A DNA stretch of 32,575 nucleotides from an uncultured Holophagaceae bacterium. Lineage in GTDB: Bacteria > Acidobacteriota > Holophagae > Holophagales > Holophagaceae. The notes beneath the pieces were generated by a model that saw only the letters and a program-made list of their open reading frames with translations, made no database searches and was not told the DNA's origin. This document shows, piece by piece, positions 21,746 through 32,575 of this stretch. The position numbers and the translations under genes were made by a program. The DNA lies in the NCBI GenBank assembly GCA_903840385.1, contig CAIMFT010000011.1, forward strand, positions 1-32,575, read 5' to 3'. Position 1 is the stretch's first letter, and every line of letters begins with the position of its first letter.

Positions 21746-23086
21746 TCAGCGGAGCAGGCGACGCAGGGTCCGCACCCGCTCCACTTCCACCAGGCGGGTG
21801 AGCAGCAGACGGTCCCCCACCCAGACCCAGGCCACCCCCTGGGGCTCCCGGAGGGCGATCTCGGGCCCCTTCGGCAGCCAGCCCTTGACTGAGGCCCGCA
21901 GCCCCATGGCCGTTCGCCACTCGGAGCGGAACGCCTCGAAGAGGGCCTTCCGCTGGCGCTCGGGGGGCAGGGTGGTCTCGTTCCAGCGCCGGTCCCAGGG
22001 GTCGAAGGCCCCGCCCTCCCGCCAGGCCCAGGCGGGGTCCGGGCTGGGCCAGGGGGGCAGCTCCCCAAGCACAGGCGTCCACTCGGCCCGGGTGAAGGGA
22101 CCGACCTTCCGGCTGGCCTCCCCCCCGGCGCTGTCTTCCAGGAGGCCCATGCCCTGGGGGGGATGGGCAGAGAGATGCCCCGGGCCGGCGGCCGCGCGGC
22201 GCCACTGGCCCTCCTCTAGGACCCAGGCGGTCCAGCCCAGGGGGGCCGCCACCCAGAGGCGGTCCCGGCGGGGGAACCAGAAGCGGTCACCGGGGTGCCA
22301 GGGAATCTGCAGGCGGGCCCCCGGAAGGTCCTGCCCATCCTCGGACAGGCCCTCGGGGTGGGTGGCGGTGCCCCGGGCAGGCTGGGGCAGGCCGGGCTCA
22401 TTCCAGGCGGCGAGGGTGGGCTCGCCGGGATCGCCATCCACCGGCAGGGCGCTGAGGAGGAGGCGGGACTCAGTCCTGCCCTCGGGACCTTCAAAGAAAC
22501 CCACCAGGGCGGCCTTGCCGTCCCAGCTGAAGCGGCTCCAGGGGCCGGACTGGACCGCCCAGAGCACCCGGCCCTCCGGCAGCTCCAGCAGGCGGGTCTC
22601 GAACCGCGCTGGCCCCATCTGCAGGGTCACCAGCAGGCGGTTGCCCTTGGCCGGGTCCAGGCGGGCGGACGAGAGCAGCGCATCGAAGCGGTAGTGGCGC
22701 CACTCCAGGCCCCGCCAGAGGATCACTTCGCTGCGGCCCTTGGGGCCGTTCAGGGCCAGGCCCTGGTCCCCCAGGTAGGGTGAGGCCGGCTCCCAGGGGG
22801 TGCCGAAGCCACCCTCGAAGGGCCAGGGGTCCGGCTGGTCCGGATCCTTCGTGGCCTGGAAGCGCGGGGACCAGCCCTCCTGCAGGCGGTACTCGGCCAC
22901 GGACTCGTAGCCACCCAGGGACATGATGGCCGGGGCGGCTGCGTTCCCCACCCCACCCTCGCTCACCGGACGCGGCGCTTGCACCACCGCGAAGAGCAGC
23001 AGCATGGCGGCGATGAAGAGGCTGGCGATGATGTACCGTTGGGGGATCACGGAGTACCCGAGGATTCGCTTCCCATCATGACCCAT
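21746..23086 (-). CDS. Membrane-anchored protein of unknown function
   Basis: A 446-residue protein that I do not recognise. One N-terminal membrane segment (about residues 17-37, YIIASLFIAAMLLLFAVVQAP) after a short basic head suggests a periplasmic body anchored in the inner membrane. The body is rich in Trp, Pro and Gly with short strand-like stretches. One segment, WSRFSWDGKAALVGFF, resembles a TolB or beta-propeller blade, but I cannot count a full set of blades. The open frame continues to 23275 antisense to the CYTH gene; ATG 23086 is the only start that precedes the membrane segment without overlapping that gene. It is 80 bases upstream of the response regulator on the same strand and head-to-head with the CYTH gene, 22 bases away. 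Confidence 0.7.
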   Translation of the reverse strand: MGHDGKRILGYSVIPQRYIIASLFIAAMLLLFAVVQAPRPVSEGGVGNAAAPAIMSLGGYESVAEYRLQEGWSPRFQATKDPDQPDPWPFEGGFGTPWEPASPYLGDQGLALNGPKGRSEVILWRGLEWRHYRFDALLSSARLDPAKGNRLLVTLQMGPARFETRLLELPEGRVLWAVQSGPWSRFSWDGKAALVGFFEGPEGRTESRLLLSALPVDGDPGEPTLAAWNEPGLPQPARGTATHPEGLSEDGQDLPGARLQIPWHPGDRFWFPRRDRLWVAAPLGWTAWVLEEGQWRRAAAGPGHLSAHPPQGMGLLEDSAGGEASRKVGPFTRAEWTPVLGELPPWPSPDPAWAWREGGAFDPWDRRWNETTLPPERQRKALFEAFRSEWRTAMGLRASVKGWLPKGPEIALREPQGVAWVWVGDRLLLTRLVEVERVRTLRRLLR

Positions 23087-23108
23087 CCCCGCCGGGAGAC
23101 TGCCTCCG

Positions 23109-23624
23109 ATGACGCCCCTGGAAACTGAGCTCAAGCTGCGCATCCCTGCCACGGCCCCCTTCCCAGCCCTCCTGGCGGCCCTGGGCTTCCGGGAGGCCAC
23201 CCCCGCCCAGCCTGAGCTCAGCGTGCTCTGGGACCGGGCTGGCACCCTCCAGGCCGCCGGCTCGGCCCTCCGCACCCGGAGCTATGCCGGGGCCTTTCGC
23301 CTCACCTGGAAGGGGCCCCGGGTGCCCGATCCCCTGCTGAAGATCCGGCCCGAGCTGGAGACGGGCGTGACCGACGGCGCGGTCCTGGAGGCCATCCTGA
23401 CGGCCCTGGACTATCGGCCCACCCTGCGCATGGAGAAGGTTCGCGCCAAGTGGGTGCGGGCGGACCTGGAGGCCTGCCTGGATGAGACCCCCTTCGGCTG
23501 CTACCTCGAACTGGAGGGTACGCCGGCCGCCATCGCCGAGGTGCGGATCGGCCTGGGACTTTCAGAGGACCTGGCGGAGCCTCGGAGCTACCCGCAGCTC
23601 TACGTCCTCCACGGCCTGGGATGA
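23109..23624 (+). CDS. CYTH-domain protein (class IV adenylate cyclase / ThTPase superfamily)
   Basis: A 171-residue cytoplasmic protein with the defining ExExK motif at the N-terminus (METELKLRI-like: Glu5, Glu7, Lys9 in MTPLETELKL). It also shows the paired Arg strand LRTRSYAGAFRLTWKGPR and the distal acidic strand LEACLDETPFGCYLELEG. CYTH enzymes form a tunnel that binds phosphorylated substrates with divalent metal. Members include CyaB-type cyclases, thiamine triphosphatases and tripolyphosphatases, and the substrate cannot be decided here. It overlaps the following lipoprotein gene by 4 bases (ATGA), so the two are translationally coupled. Confidence 0.85.
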   Translation: MTPLETELKLRIPATAPFPALLAALGFREATPAQPELSVLWDRAGTLQAAGSALRTRSYAGAFRLTWKGPRVPDPLLKIRPELETGVTDGAVLEAILTALDYRPTLRMEKVRAKWVRADLEACLDETPFGCYLELEGTPAAIAEVRIGLGLSEDLAEPRSYPQLYVLHGLG

Positions 23625-24043
23625 GGCGCACGGCGGCTTCCTTCCTCCTGGCGGGGCTCCTCCTGGGCTGCCGCTCCGAGACGCCGGAGGCCCAGGTCCG
23701 AGCGGCCTTCGAGGCCTGCCGGACCGCCGTGGAGGCCGGGGATGCCGCCGCCGCCACGGCCCCGCTGGACCCAGCCTTTCGGGGCCCGGACGGCCTGGAC
23801 CGGGCCTCGTCCAGGGTCTTCCTCCAGGCCACCTTCCGGCAGCAGCGGGTGGGGGTGACGGTGCTGCGGAATGCCGTGACCGAGCGGAAGGGCGAACTCC
23901 TCCAGGAGGTCGACCTCGTGCTCACCGGCAAGAGCGGTGCCCTGCTACCGGAAGATGCCAGCCACCGGACGTTTCTCCTGCGCTGGCGCAAGGTCTCAGA
24001 CACCTGGCGCCTGGTGGAGCTGCGGGCAGCGGATGGGGGCTAA
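23621..24043 (+). CDS. Small lipoprotein, NTF2-like
   Basis: A 140-residue protein with a lipoprotein signal: a basic MRRT start, the hydrophobic stretch AASFLLAGLLL and a lipobox LLGC, giving a lipidated Cys at residue 17. The mature part (VRAAFEACRTAVEAGDAAAA, then a C-terminal strand pair ending TFLLRWRKVSDTWRLVELRA) fits the cone-shaped NTF2/SnoaL-like fold, by pattern only. Coupled to the CYTH gene through an ATGA overlap. Its TAA stop overlaps the TAG stop of the converging kinase gene. Role unknown. Confidence 0.75.
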   Translation: MRRTAASFLLAGLLLGCRSETPEAQVRAAFEACRTAVEAGDAAAATAPLDPAFRGPDGLDRASSRVFLQATFRQQRVGVTVLRNAVTERKGELLQEVDLVLTGKSGALLPEDASHRTFLLRWRKVSDTWRLVELRAADGG

Positions 24044-25350
24044 CCGCCCAGGTAGTCCATGAACTCGCCGTGGTGCTCCATGGGCAGGCGGCAGGCCTGG
24101 GCCTCCTCCTGGATCACCTGCGCACAGCGGGGGACGGCCTGCAGGGACCGGCTCGAGATGCCCAGGCTCTGGGCCTGCCGGAGGGTCTGCATCACCGCAT
24201 CGGGCCAGCCGAGGCGGTAGTGGGTGGCCAGCAGCAGGGCCAGGATGCGGGGGTTGGCCGAGTCCATCTCCAGGGCCTGGAGCAGCTGGTGGCGGGATGT
24301 CATCAAGAGGTCCCGCCGGACCTCCGCCTGCTGTCGGGGGGGGGCGGCCTCGGCGGGTCCGCCGCTGGTGCCGGGCTGGGCTGGCTCAGAGGCCCGGACC
24401 GCAGGCTCCGGGAGCGGGCTGCGGCGGGGGGAAGACTGGGCCGGGAACCCCCGGGGGGGCGTGGCTGGCGCGGGCCGACCCGCCACGCTGCGCCGGATGA
24501 TCATGGCCAGCGTGGGCCGCTCCTGCTCCATGCGCCAGCTGGTGTCCCGGGCTGCGCGCAGGGCGGCGGCCAGCTCCTCGGCGGACTGGAACCGGTTGGC
24601 CGGATCCTTCGCCAGGGAGCGGTTCAGGAGGGCCTGCACGTCCCGGCTGATGCCCTGGAAGGCCGTGGGCGGGAGGGGCCCCGGGTTCTCGTGCAGCAGG
24701 CGGTAGATGATCGAGCCAGGGCTGGGGCCGTCAAAGGGTGGGAGCCCCGCCAGGGCCTCGTAGAGGATCACGCCGATGCCAAACAGGTCGCTGCGGCCGT
24801 CCGAGTGGCCGCTCTGCAGGTACTCGGGAGCCATGTAGTTCACGGTCCCGAAGACTGTGCCCTCGTCCGTGTTGTCGGAGTTGAGGACCTTGGCCACACC
24901 GAAGTCCAGCAGCTTGGCCAGCAGGCTCTTCCCATCCCAGATGACGCGGATGTTGGAGGGCTTGAGGTCCCGGTGCAGGATCTGGTGCCGGTGGGCCACC
25001 GCCAGGCCGTCGCAGACCTGGGCCAGCACGTCCAGGACATCCCGGGGCGTGAGGTTGCCGGCTCGGATCAGGGTGGCCAGGTCCTCCCCCTTGACCAGCT
25101 CCATGGCCAGGTAGAGCACCCCCTGCTCCTCGCCCATCTCGTAGACCGTGACGATGTTCGGGTGGTTCAGCACTCCCGCCGCACGAGCCTCGTTGGCGAA
25201 CCGCTCCCGGGACCCTGCAGCCATGCCGGCGGAGGTGTGGATGACCTTGATGGCCACCTCCCGGCCGATGATCGGATCGCGCCCCAGATACACCTCGCCC
25301 ATGCTTCCCTGGGCGAGGAGTCGCACGATTTCGAACTTGCCGAGGCGCAT
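24040..25350 (-). CDS. Hanks-type Ser/Thr protein kinase, cytoplasmic
   Basis: A 436-residue kinase with its catalytic domain at the N-terminus (residues 5 to about 265): VAIKVI with Lys35, the helix-C Glu54 in NEARA, HRDLKPSN with Asp128, DFG at 149-151 and the activation-segment end GTVNYMAPE. The glycine-rich loop reads AQGSMGEVY, so its first Gly is Ala. A Pro/Ser/Arg-rich linker (about 280-340) leads to a C-terminal helical region of about 90 residues resembling a TPR fragment (LLATHYRLGWPDAVMQTLRQA). No membrane segment or PASTA domain is present, so it is unlikely to sense peptidoglycan directly. ATG 25350 is used; a GTG at 25356 has a better-placed GGAA. Converges on the lipoprotein gene with overlapping stops. 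Confidence 0.9.
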   Translation of the reverse strand: MRLGKFEIVRLLAQGSMGEVYLGRDPIIGREVAIKVIHTSAGMAAGSRERFANEARAAGVLNHPNIVTVYEMGEEQGVLYLAMELVKGEDLATLIRAGNLTPRDVLDVLAQVCDGLAVAHRHQILHRDLKPSNIRVIWDGKSLLAKLLDFGVAKVLNSDNTDEGTVFGTVNYMAPEYLQSGHSDGRSDLFGIGVILYEALAGLPPFDGPSPGSIIYRLLHENPGPLPPTAFQGISRDVQALLNRSLAKDPANRFQSAEELAAALRAARDTSWRMEQERPTLAMIIRRSVAGRPAPATPPRGFPAQSSPRRSPLPEPAVRASEPAQPGTSGGPAEAAPPRQQAEVRRDLLMTSRHQLLQALEMDSANPRILALLLATHYRLGWPDAVMQTLRQAQSLGISSRSLQAVPRCAQVIQEEAQACRLPMEHHGEFMDYLGG

Positions 25351-25447
25351 CAGCACTTATTTTTCCGGAATGGTGGTTCCCGATCATCCACGCCCTTCCA
25401 GCCACCGTCCAGGGCTTTCTGCTCCGGGCAGCCGCAGGGGGCGGGTT

Positions 25448-30416
<4,969 letters not shown>

Positions 30417-30419
30417 GGG

Positions 30420-30908
30420 TCAGCGCCGGCCGGTGGGGGCGGCGGGATGGAGCAGCCGCCAGGCGCCCCAGGCCCAGAGGGGCAGGGACAGCAGGGTCCA
30501 GAGCCAGCTCCAGCCCCAGGGGTGGGGTCCGGCCGCCAGCCGCACCATCCAGTGCAGGAGGAGCACGTGCAGGACCGTCAGCGCCGTCAGCCGGGTCAGC
30601 CAGTCCTTGGGGCCGTCCAGAGGCCAGCGCGCGGCGGTCCACCCGGCGATGAGCACCAGCGTGAGGTCGGCCCAGGCCGTGCCCCCGAGGTGGGGCGGCA
30701 GGCGCAGGGTCAGCTCCAGGGTCCAGCCAGCGGCGAGGGCCCACAGCGCTCCGGTGAGCGGGGCGCCGGGCTGTGGGGCCAGGGTCAGCACCAGGGCGCT
30801 GTGGACCACCGCCTGCAGGCTGGGGAAGGGGGCGGTCAGTACCACCAGGAGCAGGCCGCCGGCGCAGAGGAGGTGCTGCCGCAGGGTGGTCGGGGTCGGC
30901 GGTCTCAT
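30420..30908 (-). CDS. mreD: Rod shape-determining protein MreD
   Basis: A small membrane protein of 162 residues with about five hydrophobic segments (for example LLCAGGLLLVVLTAPFP and ADLTLVLIAGWTAARW). The sequence is weakly conserved, as is usual for MreD, so the call rests mainly on size, topology and position between mreC and mrdA. Its ATG overlaps the mreC stop as ATGA and its stop is 3 bases before mrdA. It is thought to bridge MreC and the PBP2-RodA synthase in the inner membrane. Confidence 0.85.
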   Translation of the reverse strand: MRPPTPTTLRQHLLCAGGLLLVVLTAPFPSLQAVVHSALVLTLAPQPGAPLTGALWALAAGWTLELTLRLPPHLGGTAWADLTLVLIAGWTAARWPLDGPKDWLTRLTALTVLHVLLLHWMVRLAAGPHPWGWSWLWTLLSLPLWAWGAWRLLHPAAPTGRR

Positions 30909-31798
30909 GGCGTCCCCTTCTTGCGGCCCGCAGGCTTCGGCTGCTCGGGCTGGACGAAGGGCTGCTGGGCCTCCAGGGGTGGCTGCGGAGGCAGCAGGAG
31001 CACGGTGCTGACGCGATCCAGGGGCGCCGCCAGCTGCACCGTGAGCTCCAGCTCCAGCTCGCCGCGCTCCACCCGCACCACATGTCCCACCAGCAGGCCG
31101 CGGGGGAAGACGCGGTCCAGGCCGCTGGTGAGCACGGCCTCGCCGGGCTGGACCACCTCCTGGTTGCTGACGTAGCGGATGTGCGCCCGGCTGGCTCCCA
31201 GCCCCTGCAGCACCCCTGTGGCGCGACTGCGGATGAGCATCACGGCCACCGAGGCATTGGGAGCGTCGGCCGGCAGGACCTTGGACTGGGTGGGGCCCAC
31301 GGACCAGATGCGGCCCACAATGCCCTCGGGCGCGAGGACGCCCTGGTCCTCCACCAGGCCGTGATCCCGGCCCTGGTCCAGGATGAGACCCCCGAAGGCC
31401 GCCGGCCGCGTACTGAAGAGCACCCGGGCGGCACTGAGCTCAAGGGGTATGAGCTTGCGGAGGCCCAGCACCCGCAGGGCCTCCTCGGCCTCGGCCAGAC
31501 GGGGTGCCTCCTGGGCCTCCCGCAGCCGCAGGGCCGCCAGGTCGCTGGCCAGCCGGATGTTCTCGGCCTGCAGGTCCTGCAGGCTCCGGCCGTCATCGCG
31601 GCGCCGGGCGCGCCACCCTTCCCACTGGCGGGCAGCGCCCTGGGCCGGGAGAGCCAGGGTGTCCGCCGTGTGGGTCCAGCGTCGGCCTGCCTCCGGCCCC
31701 ACCAGCACCCAGGCGCCGTGGCCGAGCCAGAGGAGCACCAGGGCCAGCCGCCGCCAGGCCGCCCGGGTCCACCTTCTCCTGGCTGCACGGGCAGGCAT
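30905..31798 (-). CDS. mreC: Rod shape-determining protein MreC
   Basis: A 297-residue periplasmic scaffold of the elongasome. It has a basic N-terminus, one membrane segment (about residues 16-34), a coiled-coil region (about 68-107, LQDLQAENIRLASDLAALRL) and two beta-rich domains with the conserved LILDQGRDHGLVEDQGVLAP and GIVGRIW segments. The C-terminal 35 residues form a Pro/Gln/Lys-rich tail (QQPFVQPEQPKPAGRKKG) beyond the conserved core. A strong AGGAGG lies 4 bases before the ATG. Overlaps mreD by 4 bases. Confidence 0.95.
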   Translation of the reverse strand: MPARAARRRWTRAAWRRLALVLLWLGHGAWVLVGPEAGRRWTHTADTLALPAQGAARQWEGWRARRRDDGRSLQDLQAENIRLASDLAALRLREAQEAPRLAEAEEALRVLGLRKLIPLELSAARVLFSTRPAAFGGLILDQGRDHGLVEDQGVLAPEGIVGRIWSVGPTQSKVLPADAPNASVAVMLIRSRATGVLQGLGASRAHIRYVSNQEVVQPGEAVLTSGLDRVFPRGLLVGHVVRVERGELELELTVQLAAPLDRVSTVLLLPPQPPLEAQQPFVQPEQPKPAGRKKGTP

Positions 31799-31802
31799 TC
31801 AA

Positions 31803-31808
31803 CCTCCT
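31803..31808 (-). promoter_or_regulatory. Strong ribosome-binding site of mreC
   Basis: A full AGGAGG on the minus strand lies 4 bases before the mreC ATG, in the 35-base spacer after mreB. The downstream genes instead start within or right beside the preceding stop codon. Confidence 0.75.
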
Positions 31809-31833
31809 GGGGGACGGACCCCTGACCGAGGGG

Positions 31834-32575
31834 CTAGTCGAGGATCTGGATGCGGCGGAGCAGCGGGATGTTCTCCAGCAGCATGGCGGTGCCCCGGACC
31901 ACGGCGGTCTGCGGCTCCTCCGCCCGGAACACCGGCAGGTGGGTCTCCTTGCGCAGGCGCTCGTCGAGGCCCTGGATGAGCGAGCCACCTCCCGTGAGGC
32001 AGATGCCCCGGTCGATGAGGTCCGCCGCCAGCTGGGGCGGGGTCTCGTTCAGCGCCTTGCGCACCAGGTCGATGATGGCGTTGATGGGCTCGGACAGGGC
32101 CTCGCGGATCTCGGCGTCGTTGAGCGTGAGGGTCTTGGGCAGACCTTCGAACTGGTCCCGGCCGCTCACCTCCATGGTGCGCATGGCCTCGGAGGGCCAG
32201 GCCGAGCCGAGGTTCCACTTCACCTCTTCCGCCGAGGACTCGGAGATGAGCACGTTGTACTTCTCGCGGATGTACTTCACCACCGCCTCGTCCATCTCGT
32301 CGCCAGCGATGAGGATGGAGTCCGAGAAGACCTTGCCGTTGTAGCTGATGACGGCCACGTCCGTGGTGCCACCGCCGATGTCGACGATCATGCAGCCGCG
32401 CTTCTCGTTGATGGCGAGACCAGCCCCGATGGCGGCCACCATGGTCTGGTCCACGAGGAAGACCTCGCCGGCCTTGGCGTCATAGCAGACCTGCTTGACG
32501 GCGCGGCGGGCCACCTGATGGGCCCGGGGCGGCACGCTGACGACGATGCGGGTGCGGGCGATGCCGCGGTTGGGC
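31834..32575 (-). CDS. mreB: Rod shape-determining protein MreB, 5' end outside the window
   Basis: Actin-like ATPase whose membrane filaments organise the elongasome. The frame is open to the window edge (first complete codons read PNRGIARTRIVVSVPP), so about 100 N-terminal residues are missing and the GTG at 32535 is internal. Phosphate 2 loop: MIVDIGGGTTDVAVIS. Adenosine loop: ICLTGGGSLIQGLDERL. Other core segments are GDEMDEAVVKYIREKYN and AEEVKWNLGSAWP. The interdomain segment that normally reads like EEPMAAAIGAG here reads DQTMVAAIGAG, and the helix usually read as SGITEVERRAV is PRAHQVARRAV. First gene of the shape cluster seen here. Confidence 0.94.
   Translation of the reverse strand, partial: PNRGIARTRIVVSVPPRAHQVARRAVKQVCYDAKAGEVFLVDQTMVAAIGAGLAINEKRGCMIVDIGGGTTDVAVISYNGKVFSDSILIAGDEMDEAVVKYIREKYNVLISESSAEEVKWNLGSAWPSEAMRTMEVSGRDQFEGLPKTLTLNDAEIREALSEPINAIIDLVRKALNETPPQLAADLIDRGICLTGGGSLIQGLDERLRKETHLPVFRAEEPQTAVVRGTAMLLENIPLLRRIQILD

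Overview
This is a GC-rich bacterial chromosome segment made almost entirely of tightly packed genes. The combination of LpxD (lipid A, so an outer membrane), a complete rod-shape cluster, a Hanks-type kinase, a CarH-like B12 photoreceptor and a hypothetical family I associate with Acidobacteriota suggests a Gram-negative acidobacterium, possibly of the Holophaga/Geothrix type. That placement is an inference from gene content and composition; there is no rRNA in the window. I see no phage, integrase, insertion sequence, CRISPR array, tRNA or rRNA.

Layout. 1-2622 (+): the 3' three quarters of leuS, then pyrE. 2736-3860 (-): lpxD, away from the other lpx genes. 4003-4560 (+): a PduO-type cobalamin adenosyltransferase. 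4636-6887 (-): an amino-acid permease and ribE. 6990-11209 (+): a DUF58 membrane protein, cdd and a large cytoplasmic TPR protein. 11391-12825 (-): def and fmt. 12903-14807 (+): a PpiD/SurA-like foldase. 14804-16827 (-): serS and an orphan OppF-like ABC ATPase. 16904-17911 (-): L-asparaginase. 17981-18886 (+): a DUF1275 membrane protein. 18893-19744 (-): a CarH-type MerR regulator with a B12-binding domain. 19875-21665 (-): a response regulator with repeats, and a conserved hypothetical. 21746-23086 (-): a membrane-anchored unknown. 23109-24043 (+): a CYTH protein and a lipoprotein. 24040-25356 (-): a Ser/Thr kinase. 25448-32575 (-): mreB-mreC-mreD-mrdA-rodA-ligA, with three 4-base ATGA overlaps.

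The clearest functional unit is the elongasome cluster: MreB filaments, MreC/MreD, the transpeptidase PBP2 and the glycosyltransferase RodA, with the replicative DNA ligase translationally coupled at its end. Other genes are housekeeping: translation (leuS, serS, fmt, def), nucleotide supply (pyrE, cdd), riboflavin synthesis and envelope biogenesis.

The least expected features are non-coding. Three of the six convergent gene junctions (2623-2735, 4561-4635, 11210-11390) carry related elements built from about 9-base units, two of them with clear inverted arms. The other three junctions have essentially no spacer: the stops overlap as CTAG or CTAA, or sit in the arms of a 14-base palindrome. 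The second notable locus is the CarH-like gene. Its upstream spacer is the one strongly AT-rich stretch I noticed, and it holds a 9-base inverted repeat and three ACGT cores spaced 10 and 20 bases apart, a plausible operator. I did not find a clearly new multi-gene system.
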